A stretch of 64,000 nt of DNA from Streptomyces sp. HUAS 15-9 (GCF_025642155.1 NZ_CP106798.1:8804001-8868000), one strand, 5' to 3'; positions 1 to 9,119 are shown, counted from the stretch's first letter. Notes: generated by a model from the letters alone, not told the origin. Translations and numbers: made by a program.

Positions 1-383
1 ACGAACGTATCCAGGCGTAGTCATGTGCGGTTACCGAAGTCACGCAGCACAGTCTGCCTGCCACCGCTGACACGGGCCCGTGAAGCGGGCTCGGTACTGC
101 CGCAGCTCGTGCACATCTCGTGTCCGGCCCCGCCTGCACGGCGACGACCTGGCGTCCTTCCCGTTCTCGGCCCGCCTGGACGAGGACGAGATCCGCGCCT
201 GCATGGACAGCGACACCCGCGCCGCTCGCATCCGGATCCTGTCAGCCTCGCCGTGCGGAAGTTCACGCACCTGCGGCGCGCGGTCGACCTGGCCCTGATC
301 GCGCTGGCCCTGCTCGCCGCCGCCGGCCTCGCGGCCCTGTGACCCACCCACCCATCACCCCCGCTGTGACGAGAGGGCACGTC
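1..383. other. no confident gene
   Basis: No frame here combines a credible start, ribosome binding site and recognisable family. A plus-strand frame ending at 342 has a hydrophobic tail (DLALIALALLAAAGLAAL) like the membrane end of a small integrative-element protein, but its front part is only found after a frame change, so it is probably a decayed remnant. Confidence 0.3.
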
Positions 384-605
384 GTGACCGACACCCTGAC
401 TTTGCCGGTTCGTCCGTACGCGGATGACTCCCCGCTCGCGCATCTGACGGACCTCGCCGCCGAGGCACACCATGTGCCCACCGGCGACGAGCAGCGTGAG
501 GACGCCGTCACCGCCGCCGCACACCGCATCTACAACGAGAAGCCGACGGCACCCGCGACATCCTCACCCTGATCGTGCCGTGCACCTGTGGCCACGGCTA
601 CGTCG
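384..605 (+). pseudogene. small actinomycete protein, frameshifted and cut off by an IS fragment
   Basis: A GTG at 384 follows a purine-rich RBS (GAGAGGG, six bases upstream). The first frame reads VTDTLTLPVRPYADDSPLAH and runs into a stop at 570-572. If one base is added near 550 the reading continues as DGTRDILTLIVPCTCGHGYV, a cysteine-containing tail I associate with small conserved streptomycete proteins of plasmid or integrative-element neighbourhoods. The ISL3 transposase piece begins directly after this tail, so the gene is also truncated. Function unknown. The frame change could be real or a one-base sequencing error. Confidence 0.4.
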
Positions 606-1016
606 AAGGCCCGCGGCTACCAGGGCAGCCGCCAGGTTGTCCGCAAACACCTCGCCGCCCTCCGCGCGGGCACCGCCGAACCGGTCCGGGCCGACATCCC
701 CAGCCCGCGCAAGATCACCTCCTGGATCATGCGGCCTCGCGAGACACTCACCGAGAGCCAGGAGGAGCGGCTACTTCAGGTCCGGCTCGCCTGCCCGGAC
801 ATCACCCGGGCCTGCGACCTCGCCCGGACGTTCGCCGATCTGGTCCGCCACCAGCGCGGATACCTGCTGATGGAGTGGATCCGTCAGGCCGAGCAGGACG
901 CACCGAAGCCCATGAAGGGCTTCGCCGGCTTCCTCCGCCAGGACCTCGACGCCGTCACCGCCGGGCTCACCCTCTGGACTGCTACGGACGCGTCGTCATC
1001 GATGAGCGAGAGCTGA
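606..1016 (+). pseudogene. ISL3-family transposase, C-terminal part
   Basis: The frame carries RGYQGSRQVVRKHLAALRAG, then PSPRKITSWIMRP and HQRGYLLMEWIRQAE, ending near GFLRQDLDAVTAGLTL. These are hallmarks of the second half of ISL3-type transposases, just before the final catalytic glutamate segment (WSSGQVEGxxNRVK in the family), which is missing. The last ~14 codons to 1016 are unrelated sequence. The N-terminal zinc-binding and first catalytic parts are absent too, so this is a dead internal fragment. Confidence 0.7.
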
Positions 1017-1046
1017 CATGGGAGTCTTGACCGGAGGCTAAGCTTG

Positions 1047-1365
1047 TCATTTATCCAGTTCGCCGGGTTTCGTGCCCACCTTGTGGTGGGTGGGACGGCT
1101 GAACGCCTCGCCTTTGGCAAGCACTCTGCCCACGTCATGGCGGGTGGTTGGGCGACGGTTCTTCGAGCCCGATGTTCAACCAGGGCCGGGCCGGGACGGT
1201 TTCGGTGCACCGGCCGGAGAGCCGGCCTTCGCGTGTAGGTTTCTGAACCCGCTGCGAACGTGAGCGGGTGTCAGTTTGTTCGGCTCAGTTGGCTTCTCCC
1301 ATGGCCTGCGGAGGTCGGTGGCCGGCGGGCGGGCCAGCCGGAGCTGGGCGTAGGGGGCGATTACC
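1047..1365 (-). pseudogene. IS701-like transposase, C-terminal tail
   Basis: On the minus strand the tail reads YAQLRLARPPATDLRRPWEK, then NKLTPAHVRSGFRNL and PAGAPKPSRPGPGRP, and after one frame change finishes with a basic tail ending at 1047. The same tail type occurs on the plus strand at about 24950-25345, so two truncated members of one transposase family lie in the window. Catalytic residues are missing. The piece joins directly onto a group II intron fragment at about 1366. Confidence 0.6.
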
Positions 1366-1620
1366 AGCCGGGTGCCTTGACGAAGTGCTCGTCCAGAACC
1401 GAGAGGGCCCCGTTGCTCAGCAAGGGCGAAAGAATCCCGCCCTGCGGGGTGCCGGGGACGGTCTCCTTGGAGGTACCAACCGGTGAGGATGGCCGCCTTC
1501 AAGAACGCCTTCACCAGCGCGAGCACGCGCTTGTCCCCGATCCGAGCCCGCACCCGGTCCATCAGGGCCGAGTGGGAGATCTCGTCGAAGCAGGCCGTGA
1601 TGTCGCCCTCCAGCACCCGA
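1366..1620 (-). pseudogene. group II intron reverse transcriptase fragment
   Basis: Minus-strand translation gives LEGDITACFDEISHSALMDR followed by VRARIGDKRVLALVKAFLKA, the RT block around the first catalytic aspartate of group II intron maturases. In a shifted frame it continues as PGTPQGGILSPLLSN and LSVLDEHFVKAPGW, the next RT block. The YADD active-site box, maturase domain and intron RNA ends are not present. This is an inactive internal scrap of a retroelement with at least one indel, sandwiched between an IS701-like tail and a glycosyltransferase tail. Confidence 0.7.
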
Positions 1621-1624
1621 CGAT

Positions 1625-2168
1625 CTCACCATGGCGCTGTGCCGCGCCGGCTGGCGTGTGGTTACGAGGAGCACGCGAGGGCCTGGACCGAGGCACCCGC
1701 GTCACTGGACGCCCTGTGCAGGCGATGTGGAAGCACCGCGGAGCGCTCGTGCAGCGCGGCGCCGCCGGCAAACTGGGCCGCCGGGGCCTGGTCTATCTAC
1801 TGCTCTTCCAGGTCCTGGTGCCGCTTCTCGCCCCCGTCGTGGACGTCTTCGCCCTGTACGGCCTGGTCTTCCTCGACCCGGTCCGGATCATCGGGCTGTG
1901 GCTCGCCTTCCTGCTGCTGCAACTGCTGATGGGGCTGTACGCGTTCCGTCTGGACGGAGAACGCCCGGGGCCGCTGTGGAGCCTGCCGTTGCAGCAGTTC
2001 GTCTACCGCCAGTTGATGTACCTCGTGGTGATCCAGTCCGTCTTCACCGCCCTGTCCGGCTCGCGGCTGCGATGGCAGCGCATGGAGCGGTACGGAAGCC
2101 TGTGGGCCCCGGCAAGCGCAGTAGCCCTCCAGCAGCCGACACCGCACGAGACCACGCAGCTGCACTGA
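1625..2168 (+). pseudogene. family 2 glycosyltransferase, C-terminal membrane part
   Basis: The well-preserved part from about 1720 reads QAMWKHRGALVQRGAAGKLG, then hydrophobic helices (LVYLLLFQVLVPLLAPVVDV, IIGLWLAFLLLQLLMGLYAF, RQLMYLVVIQSVFTALSG) and RLRWQRMERYGS before a natural stop at 2168. This is the membrane end of processive GT2 enzymes of the PgaC/hyaluronan-synthase-like group, often fused to a polysaccharide deacetylase. Upstream, RAGWRVV and YEEHARAWTEAPASLDAL occur in different frames and the QxxRW motif region is deleted, so the catalytic part is lost. It is a 3' remnant. Confidence 0.65.
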
Positions 2169-2365
2169 GAGGACAGTGATCCGAGCCCACGAGCCAACCG
2201 GAGCGCGACCATCAGGATGAAGGCAGCCGAGCGGGTGTCGCCCGAAAGGCCGGAGTCGGCGTGGTCGCCGACCCCGGCCCGGTGGCGGAGGACCAGGAGT
2301 CCTGCAACAAGTCGATGGTCCTCCGAGCGCTGCGTGCGATCGACCTGCTCACCTCATAGGGAGGT

Positions 2366-2790
2366 TCAGCCGGTGAACACGGCGGTGCCGTTCGGGACGC
2401 CGATTCCGGACGGACAGTAGTACCCGCTGGTGCCGGTCCACAGGTACGAGCGCCGCAGCTGCCGTTGGAGCCGCTGGTGACATCGTATTGCGCCGAAATA
2501 TGCACCTAAGGGAAGGACGCCGGGTAGGAGTCGGCGGACGGGGCACCGCCCAGTGCGTAGGTCGCCGCGATCAGCGGGGAGGAGGCGCTGGTGCCGCCGA
2601 AGACCATCCAGCCGGTAGCCGACCAGGGTGGTGGGCAGGGTCACCGGGTGGCCCGAGGCGAACTTCACCACCACGCCGCCATGCGTTTCGGCGGAACTGC
2701 TGCGCAAGGCGCGGAGCCGTGGTGAAGACGGTCGGCGGTACGGCGAAGCCGCTGAGGTGAGCGTGGCGATCTCAGCGGCTCGCGGATCGA
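2366..2790 (-). pseudogene. S53 (sedolisin/kumamolisin-like) peptidase, C-terminal remnant
   Basis: The minus strand encodes GWMVFGGTSASSPLIAATYA, which contains the GTSAS box with the catalytic serine of sedolisins. It is followed by LGGAPSADSYPASFP and, after frame changes, by the C-terminal FDVTSGSNGSCG-like and GIGVPNGTAVFTG segments and a stop at 2366. A block around VVVKFASGHPVTLPTTLVG lies upstream. At least three frame changes are needed, and the N-terminal prodomain and the Glu/Asp catalytic part are absent. Dead remnant of a secreted peptidase. Confidence 0.6.
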
Positions 2791-2961
2791 CGCCGACACG
2801 CTGAAGACCGTGTGCGCGGCGAAAGCCCGCAGAGTGCCTGCGCCGAGGCATGCTCCCGCTGGGCCGATCAGCCCATTGTCCGGGCGAGCCCGGATGCCCA
2901 GGGACCTGCGAGGCGCTTCTCTGGACGTCGGTGGCTCGCAGAGGGAGTAGGTGGATGGATC

Positions 2962-3150
2962 GTGAGAATCACAGGACTCCAGGTGTCCGGTGGAAGTGCG
3001 CTCGCCGCGCCCGTGGATCTGAATGGGACCGGGCGCTATGTGCACTGGGGTGTCATCCAGGTGTCCGTCGCGAACCTCGTGGTCATCGGCTTGATGCTGA
3101 TTGTCTTCGTGGCCGCGCTGCTGCTGCCCTTCCCGGGCGGACGCAGATGA
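2962..3150 (+). CDS. small single-span membrane protein of the cytochrome b operon
   Basis: 62 residues from GTG at 2962 (VRITGLQVSGGSALAAPVDL); a GAGGGAG stretch lies 14-20 bases upstream. One C-terminal transmembrane helix (NLVVIGLMLIVFVAALLLPF) is preceded by a short outside segment. The last four bases overlap the next start (ATGA at 3147-3150), so it is translationally coupled to the cytochrome b gene. It is probably a small accessory or assembly subunit of that membrane complex; no known family is recognised. A longer frame runs upstream to 2812, but that part has shadow-like composition, so the later start is preferred. Confidence 0.65.
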   Translation: MRITGLQVSGGSALAAPVDLNGTGRYVHWGVIQVSVANLVVIGLMLIVFVAALLLPFPGGRR

Positions 3151-3848
3151 GCGGTCCGGGTGAGGGCGGCGCGGCCACCGGGCCGTACAAGAACGTATCC
3201 GCCGGGGGAGGCTGGACCGGAGCGGTCCGGCGCAGGGCGGTCGCGGCACTGCCCCCGGACAAGTTGCTGCCGGACACCCAGCCGGCATACATGACCTCGT
3301 GGATCTACGTCTTCGGCGTGCTCACGGTGGCATCGCTCATCGTGGTGCTCGTCACCGGCGGGGTGCTCGCGCTGAAGGGACCCGCGTGGTGGCACGTCTC
3401 CGCGTCCGGGAGGTATGTGAACAGCCTGCACCTGTGGAGCGTCGAATTGCTCATGTTCTTCATGGTCATCCACCTGTGGGGCAAGTTCTTCATGGCCGCT
3501 TGGCGCGGCCGGCGGGCATTGACATGGGTCACCGGCGCGGTGTGCTTCTTCGCATCGATCGGCACCGCCTTCACCGGTTACCTGGTCCAGCAGAACTTCG
3601 ATTCGCAGTGGATCGCCGGGCAGGCCAAGGACGGGCTCAACTCCGTTGGTATCGGCGCCTTCTTCAACGTGCTGGACTTCGGGCAGATGCTGATGTGGCA
3701 CGTCGTGCTGCTCCCGTTCGTCCTCGGCCTGCTGACCGCCTGGCACATCCTCCTCGTCCGGCGGCGCGGAATCGTGCCGCCCATCGGGGCGACGGATCCC
3801 ACGGCCGGTGGCACGGCCTCGCCTGCGCCGGGGGGAACGCCGCGATGA
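3147..3848 (+). CDS. diheme cytochrome b, N-terminal (b6-like) subunit
   Basis: 233 residues. After a ~45-residue polar N-terminus come four transmembrane helices. The second carries His95 and His109 (H-X13-H, in LHLWSVELL and MVIHLWG) and the fourth carries His185 and His200 (H-X14-H, in MLMWHVVLLP and TAWHILL). These are the four axial ligands of hemes bL and bH, with the spacing of cytochrome b6. The protein ends shortly after helix D, so it corresponds to the N-terminal half of cytochrome b, as in split b6/subunit IV systems. It should carry electrons across the membrane from or to quinol. Start and stop overlap both neighbours by four bases, giving a tight three-gene operon. No Rieske or cytochrome c gene is nearby. 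Confidence 0.85.
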   Translation: MSGPGEGGAATGPYKNVSAGGGWTGAVRRRAVAALPPDKLLPDTQPAYMTSWIYVFGVLTVASLIVVLVTGGVLALKGPAWWHVSASGRYVNSLHLWSVELLMFFMVIHLWGKFFMAAWRGRRALTWVTGAVCFFASIGTAFTGYLVQQNFDSQWIAGQAKDGLNSVGIGAFFNVLDFGQMLMWHVVLLPFVLGLLTAWHILLVRRRGIVPPIGATDPTAGGTASPAPGGTPR

Positions 3849-4819
3849 GCCGACGCCACGGGAAGTCCGCGGTACCGGACCCGGCCGTCTTCCCCACCCG
3901 ACCGTACGACCTGGTCAAGGAGTTCACGATCGCCCTGGTGGCGGTGGCGGTCCTCACCGCAGCTCTGGCCGCGGTCTTCTCCTCGCCCGACGTCAAGCCG
4001 GTGACCCTGGCCTCCTGGTCGCGGGCGGACGGCGCGGACTTCACGGTGACCGCCGCGGCCGAACTCGGCGGCACGAGCGGGACGGCCGAGTACGGGCCGC
4101 CGTACAACCACACACCGAATGCGGCCCAGAAACTCGGCCCGGTCGGGCTGCAAGGCGCCGCAGGTGTCCGCACCCCGGTGGACACCGCCGAGGAATTCGT
4201 GCTCGGTCCTCTGACCGACGCCCCCGAGCCGCCGGACGTCAGCGCGGCCCTCGCCGCCTGGAACGCCGCTCCGGCCTCCCGTCAGCAGGCCTGGACCAAG
4301 GCCTATTCCGACGCACTGACCAAGTCTCCCGGCGGCGACCCCGCCAAGGTCGCCGAGGGCGACTACGGTCCGGTTCCCGTCCTCACCGCGCGCCTCCTCG
4401 ACCTGGCCAAGTCGGGATCTCTGGACGGGGAGTTGCAGGCCGGGGGCAAGTTCTACCAGACGGACTACACCAGCCCTCTGCTCTTCCTCTCCGACGGTTC
4501 CTATCTGGAGTCCCTGGCCCGCGCCGAGCACCTGGGTGGCGACCAGTGGGGAATGATGAACGAGACCGGAAACTACCCGGGCCAGGCGTGGCTGTGGCTC
4601 TACACGTTCTGGTACCAGATCGAGCCCTTCAAGTCGTCCGGCAATGCCGACGCCCTGATCTGGGGCCTGATGGCTCTTCTCAGTCTGGGTCTGGTGCTGG
4701 TCCCATTCATCCCTGGCGTGCGGTCCATCCCACGCTGGACGCGAGTGCACCGGTTGATCTGGCGTTCGTACTATCGCGATCAGAACGCTTCGGTGAAGGC
4801 CCGGAAGTCGGGAGGCTGA
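3845..4819 (+). CDS. two-span membrane partner protein of split cytochrome b
   Basis: 324 residues. A short cytoplasmic N-terminus (MSRRHGKSAVPDPAVFPTRP) is followed by a helix at about 27-45 (FTIALVAVAVLTAALAAVF). A ~220-residue domain outside the membrane follows, then a second helix near the C-terminus (ALIWGLMALLSLGLVLVPFI) and a basic tail. The end (WYQIEPFKSSG, PFIPGVRSIPR) resembles the region after the Qo site in C-terminal cytochrome b halves, but I see no PEWY/PDWY tetrapeptide and no CxxCH heme motif. By position it takes the place of subunit IV, yet its large external domain is unusual. ATGA overlap with the cytochrome b gene implies a complex. The exact role is unknown. Confidence 0.65.
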   Translation: MSRRHGKSAVPDPAVFPTRPYDLVKEFTIALVAVAVLTAALAAVFSSPDVKPVTLASWSRADGADFTVTAAAELGGTSGTAEYGPPYNHTPNAAQKLGPVGLQGAAGVRTPVDTAEEFVLGPLTDAPEPPDVSAALAAWNAAPASRQQAWTKAYSDALTKSPGGDPAKVAEGDYGPVPVLTARLLDLAKSGSLDGELQAGGKFYQTDYTSPLLFLSDGSYLESLARAEHLGGDQWGMMNETGNYPGQAWLWLYTFWYQIEPFKSSGNADALIWGLMALLSLGLVLVPFIPGVRSIPRWTRVHRLIWRSYYRDQNASVKARKSGG

Positions 4820-5399
4820 GGGACGCCCGCGGCGCGTCGTTGTCGCGCGTCCTATTCGATGAACGCGGTCGCAGTGGACCCGGACTGGCGCGGCTCGGCG
4901 GGACCGCTGTCGGCCATGCCCTGGGCCGCACCGGGAGTACGGACGGCCGTCGGGTACAGCACCGGGCCGCAGCACACGCCCGCGCTTTTCCGTGTCCCGC
5001 TCACGGCGCGTGACCGTGATGCCGTGGCTCGCACTGAGCGTACGGAATGATCACTGGATGCGTGTGCGCCCCGCCGCTGGATGCCTTCGCCGACCTGGAC
5101 CTCGGGCCACTCGCCCGCCTCCGAGGCCGCGCGCTGGTTCGCCGGACACGCGCTGTCGGCCGACCCTTCGGGAGCTGGCGTACGGTGCAGCTGCTGCACC
5201 GCCTCGCGCCGCAGCGGGCCACTTGGCCGCACTGATACAACAAGACGGGGATCGCCGGGGTGAACAGGAGGGGGAACAGCCGTAGGCCCCGCGACACGCC
5301 AGCAGACGCCGGCGCGGTGGTCAGCTGATTCGCTGGACGATAGATCCCGACTCCGGCGATGCCCGCCATCATCCCAGGGCGCAGCGCACCTCGGCTGGG
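4820..5399. other. no confident gene
   Basis: The space between the cytochrome operon and the converging ABC permease gene holds only short overlapping frames on both strands, without family resemblance or RBS. A GGACGC...GCGTCC repeat just after 4820 may be part of a terminator, but it is short. Confidence 0.4.
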
Positions 5400-6140
5400 T
5401 TACGACACGTCGCGTCGCACGCTCGTACCTACGGCCAGGATCGCGAAGACCAGGGTGTAGACCACCAGGACAGTGCCGCCACCCCAGCGCGGCAGCAGGT
5501 CACGCGTCATCATGGGCTCGGCGGCTGCGCCGAGCGCCTGGCCGGCGTTGAACGGCAGCCAGCGGGCGAGATCGCCGATCAGCTGGCCGACGATGCCCTC
5601 GACCAGGGCGACCCACGCCAGCGCGACGGCAATCGCGCCGACCAGGCTGCGGATGAGTGCGCCAACGCCCACGCCGATGGCGGCGAACGCCGCGTTCCAG
5701 GTGATGCCGCCGCCGATCGTGGTCCACATCGCGGAGTCCCCCCATGCGAAGGACGCGCCCTTGCCGGCCCACCAGGTGGCCGCGACTCCGAGGCCGACGA
5801 GAGCGCTGACCACTCCGGCCAGTGCTCCGAAGACTGTGTAGACCAGGAGCTTCGCGCCGATGACGGGCCCGCGCGCGGGCGTGGTCAGATAGGTGTCCGT
5901 GATCGTCTGGTGCCGGTACTCCCCGGCGACCGCGAGGATCCCGAACACCAGGGTGAACAGCGAGGCCAGGCCCACGTGCGCGAGGGCCTGGCTCTGCGCG
6001 GTGGCGTCGAGCGCCCGGTCGCCGGAGACGACCAGACCGCTGGTGCCCGCCACGACCAGCAAGGGGGCCGCGGTCAGCAGCAGCCATGGGCTGCGGATGG
6101 TGCGCAGTTTCAGTAGCTCGGTGCGGATCAGGGTGTTCAT
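5400..6140 (-). CDS. ABC-2 type transporter permease
   Basis: 246 residues starting MNTLIRTELLKLRTIRSPW, the usual opening of ABC-2 permeases of small exporter or bacitracin-type systems. About six hydrophobic segments follow (including LLLTAAPLLVVAG, HVGLASLFTLVFGILAV, NAAFAAIGVGVGALI, GTVLVVYTLVFAILAVG). It forms the membrane channel for the ATPase encoded just upstream on the same strand (20-base gap), and ATG at 6140 follows a GAGGAGG sequence. The divergent two-component system suggests induction by the exported or a cell-envelope-active compound. Substrate unknown. Confidence 0.9.
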   Translation of the reverse strand: MNTLIRTELLKLRTIRSPWLLLTAAPLLVVAGTSGLVVSGDRALDATAQSQALAHVGLASLFTLVFGILAVAGEYRHQTITDTYLTTPARGPVIGAKLLVYTVFGALAGVVSALVGLGVAATWWAGKGASFAWGDSAMWTTIGGGITWNAAFAAIGVGVGALIRSLVGAIAVALAWVALVEGIVGQLIGDLARWLPFNAGQALGAAAEPMMTRDLLPRWGGGTVLVVYTLVFAILAVGTSVRRDVS

Positions 6141-6160
6141 TTCGTTTCCTCCTCGTGCGC

Positions 6161-6916
6161 TCAGCCGCGGGCCGATGCCGTGGTGGCGCTGGTCGCGGGG
6201 CCGGTGTCCGGGTGTGAGGTGAGCCTGAGGAACACGGCTTCGAGCGTCTCCGTCTTCGCGCTGGTGAGTTCCGTCAGCGTCCCGGCGTAGCGCAGAGTGC
6301 CGGCGGCGACGATCACCACGCGGTCCACGGTCTGCGCGACCTCGCTGAGCACGTGGCTGGACATCAGGACCGTGCGTCCCTCTCCGGCCAGGCCGCGCAG
6401 CAGCTCACGCAGCTCGGCCATGCCGGCCGGGTCCAGGCCGTTGGCGGGTTCGTCGAGGACGAGTACGCCCGGGTTGCCGAGCAGGGCGGAGGCCAGGCCG
6501 AGACGCTGGCGCATGCCGAGCGAGTAGCCGCCCACACGCCGGTCCGCGGCGTCCGTCAGACCGACCCGCTCCAGTACCTCCTCGACGCGTGGACGCGGGA
6601 TGCTCGCCGCCCTGGCGAGGATCCGCAGATGGTCGCGGCCGCTCCGGCCGGGGTGGAACCCGGTTGCCTCCAGCACCGCGCCGACGGCCCGCCTCGGCTC
6701 GCTCAGCTCGGCGTAACGGCGGCCGTCGATCAGAACATGGCCCGCGGTCGGCGTCACCAGGCCCAGGAGCATGCGCAGCGTGGTGGTCTTGCCGGCGCCG
6801 TTGGGACCGAGGAACCCGGTCACCACACCGGGTTCTACCTCGAAGGTCAGTCGGTCGACCGCGGTCACCGCGCCGTAGCGCTTGGTCAGGCGGTCTACCG
6901 TGATGCCGCCGTTCAT
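6161..6916 (-). CDS. ABC transporter ATP-binding protein
   Basis: 251 residues. Walker A is GPNGAGKTTT, the signature is GGYSLGMRQRLGLA, Walker B is VLVLDEPANGLDP, and the switch histidine lies in SSHVLSE: a complete ABC ATPase of the drug/peptide exporter (CcmA/BcrA-like) type. It energises the permease encoded 20 bases downstream. I chose ATG at 6916 because a GGAGG lies six bases upstream. The frame stays open further upstream with low-complexity translation, which would overlap the divergent kinase promoter and is unlikely to be coding. Confidence 0.9.
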   Translation of the reverse strand: MNGGITVDRLTKRYGAVTAVDRLTFEVEPGVVTGFLGPNGAGKTTTLRMLLGLVTPTAGHVLIDGRRYAELSEPRRAVGAVLEATGFHPGRSGRDHLRILARAASIPRPRVEEVLERVGLTDAADRRVGGYSLGMRQRLGLASALLGNPGVLVLDEPANGLDPAGMAELRELLRGLAGEGRTVLMSSHVLSEVAQTVDRVVIVAAGTLRYAGTLTELTSAKTETLEAVFLRLTSHPDTGPATSATTASARG

Positions 6917-7224
6917 CGTGTCCTCCGGCGCTGAGCCGTCCTGCGGTGAGGGGCCGTTCTCCGGCATGGAGGTGGCGGGAAAGTCGGATGCATCGGGGTT
7001 CTCCCCTTCCGTGGGGTTGCTCGAATGGGCCGGGGTGCCCGGCCGGGTGCCGTAATCGACACTCGTCACGCTTCCGTTTCCGGCCGCCGTGTGTCGTCGG
7101 CCGGAAACGGTAAGGACGGCTACCGCGCACGCGGTCCTCTCGCGCCCGGCTACCACGGCCGCGGTAGTCCCGGCTGCCGCGCAGGGGTGACGGCGGCCCG
7201 GGCGGGCCCGCCTATCGTGAAGGC

Positions 7225-8448
7225 ATGAATGCCATCGGCCACCTGCGTCGCGCTGTCCGCCGGCATGCGCATTTGGCGGACGCGGCGATCGCCTCGGCCG
7301 TGTTCGCGGCCACCCTGATGACCGCATACGGAGACCGCCCCGCCGATGGGAGCAGCCAGACCGCCGCCGTCGTCGCCGCGGCACTCGGCTGCGGTGCGCT
7401 GGCCGGGAGGCGCCGTTTTCCGCTGGTGGCCCTCGGTCTCAGCGCGTCGGCCGCGGAGGTGTTCCTCGCTGAGAGCGGCAGCACGAGCGGGGTGCTCATC
7501 CTGCTTGCCCCGTTGATCGCCCTCTACACGGTCGCCGACCTCGTCGAACGCCGACCCGGCCTGTTCCTGGGCGGCGGTGCGGTGGCCGCGCTCGCCCTCG
7601 TCCACGCGGTGCACGACCCGGCACTGCTAGGCCCGCAGAACCTGGCGTTCATCGCGCTCGGAGGCCTGGCGATCGCGGCCGGCGATTCCGCCCGCAATCG
7701 CCGCGGCTACCTCGCCGAGGTCGAGCAGCGCGCCGAGCGCGCCGAGCGCGAGCGCGAGCAGGACGCGCGACGCCGGATCGCAGAGGAGCGGCTGCGAATC
7801 GCCCGCGACCTGCACGACGCCGTGGGACACCAACTCGCGGTCATCAGCGTGCAGTCCAGTGTCGCCGGGCAGGCGCTCGACAGCGACTCCGCGAGCGCAC
7901 GCGAGGCACTCGCCCATGTGAAGGCTGCCAGCCGCAGGGCCCTGGGAGAACTGCGCGACACCGTCACTCTGCTGCGACGACCGGGGGAGGCCGTCGCCCC
8001 CACCGCGATGCCCGCTCCCGGCCTGGACGGGCTCGACGAACTACTCGCCTCGTTGCGCGCCTCCGGACTGGACATCCACCGACGCGTCGAAGGCACTGTA
8101 CGCCCGCTCGCCCCCGCGGCCGATCTCACCGCGTACCGGGTGATTCAGGAATCGCTGACCAATGTCTACAAGCATTCGGACGGGCGACAAGCGCGTCTGA
8201 CGTTGTCCTACGACCGCGACGAGCTGCGCATCACTGTCGACGACCTGGGTGGCGGACGTGCCACCGACAGCCATGACCTAGCTTCGGCCCCCGTCCCGGC
8301 CGGCCGGCACGGGATCGTCGGCATGCGCGAACGGGTCCTGGCCCTTGGCGGGCACTTCACCGCCGGCCCGCGCTCGAACGGCGCGTTCCAGGTGAGCGCG
8401 ACTCTGCCCCACCAGCCTCTCGACCTCGCTCCGGAGAATCGCCCGTGA
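7225..8448 (+). CDS. NarL-family sensor histidine kinase
   Basis: 407 residues. An N-terminal membrane sensor of about five helices is followed by a charged coiled-coil linker rich in ERAERERE. A HisKA_3 dimerisation domain follows with the phosphate-accepting His197 in RIARDLHDAVGHQLAVI, then a HATPase domain (N box QESLTNVYKHS, G box VDDLGGG, GIVGMRERV). This is the DesK/LiaS-like architecture common in actinomycete antibiotic and envelope sensing. The stop overlaps the response regulator start (GTGA). It is divergent from the ABC exporter genes, which it probably controls. Confidence 0.93.
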   Translation: MNAIGHLRRAVRRHAHLADAAIASAVFAATLMTAYGDRPADGSSQTAAVVAAALGCGALAGRRRFPLVALGLSASAAEVFLAESGSTSGVLILLAPLIALYTVADLVERRPGLFLGGGAVAALALVHAVHDPALLGPQNLAFIALGGLAIAAGDSARNRRGYLAEVEQRAERAEREREQDARRRIAEERLRIARDLHDAVGHQLAVISVQSSVAGQALDSDSASAREALAHVKAASRRALGELRDTVTLLRRPGEAVAPTAMPAPGLDGLDELLASLRASGLDIHRRVEGTVRPLAPAADLTAYRVIQESLTNVYKHSDGRQARLTLSYDRDELRITVDDLGGGRATDSHDLASAPVPAGRHGIVGMRERVLALGGHFTAGPRSNGAFQVSATLPHQPLDLAPENRP

Positions 8449-9119
8449 TCATCCGCGTAGTCATCGCCGACGACCAGCCCCTGGTGCGCACCGGATTCAA
8501 GGCCCTGATCGAACCGGCACCGGACCTGGAGGTGGTCGGTGAGGCGGGCGACGGGCGCGAGGCGGTCCGTCTGGCCAAGGCCACCCGGGCGGATCTGGTC
8601 CTGATGGACATCCGGATGCCGGTCCTCGACGGCCTCGCGGCGACCCGCCTGATCACCGGGGACGAGGACCTCGCCGGGGTGAAGGTGCTGATCCTCACCA
8701 CCTTCGAGATCGACGAGTACGTCTTCGAGGCGCTGCACGCCGGTGCCAGCGGCTTCCTCGGCAAGAGCGCCGATGCGGAGGAGCTGCTGCATGCGGTCCG
8801 CACGGTCAACCGGGGCGACGCGCTGCTGTCCCCCGCCGCGACCAGGACCCTCATCAGCCGGTTCCTCGCCACCCCTGTAGCGCCACAGCCCATGGACGAG
8901 CCGGCGCGGCGCGCCCTGGAGGCGCTCACCGGCCGGGAACGACAGATCACCACGCTCGTGGCAACGGGGTTGTCCAACGACGAGATCGCCGCGCAGCTCG
9001 TGCTCAGCCCCGCCACCATCAAGACGCATGTGAATCGAGCCATGGTCAAGGTCGGCGCCCGCGACAGAGCCCAACTCGTCGTCTTCGCCCATCGCAGCGG
9101 CCTCGCCGCATCGCCGTAG
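8445..9119 (+). CDS. NarL/FixJ-type response regulator
   Basis: 224 residues from GTG at 8445. The receiver domain has the acidic pair in VIADDQPLVRTG, phosphorylatable Asp55 in LVLMDIRMP, and a conserved lysine in LGKSADAEEL. The C-terminal LuxR-type helix-turn-helix is clear (LTGRERQITTLVATGLSNDE, then TIKTHVNRAMVKVGARDRAQ). It is translationally coupled to the kinase gene by a four-base overlap and is its cognate partner. The likely target is the exporter promoter in the 6917-7224 gap, but no repeat there is strong enough to name as the site. Confidence 0.93.
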   Translation: MIIRVVIADDQPLVRTGFKALIEPAPDLEVVGEAGDGREAVRLAKATRADLVLMDIRMPVLDGLAATRLITGDEDLAGVKVLILTTFEIDEYVFEALHAGASGFLGKSADAEELLHAVRTVNRGDALLSPAATRTLISRFLATPVAPQPMDEPARRALEALTGRERQITTLVATGLSNDEIAAQLVLSPATIKTHVNRAMVKVGARDRAQLVVFAHRSGLAASP

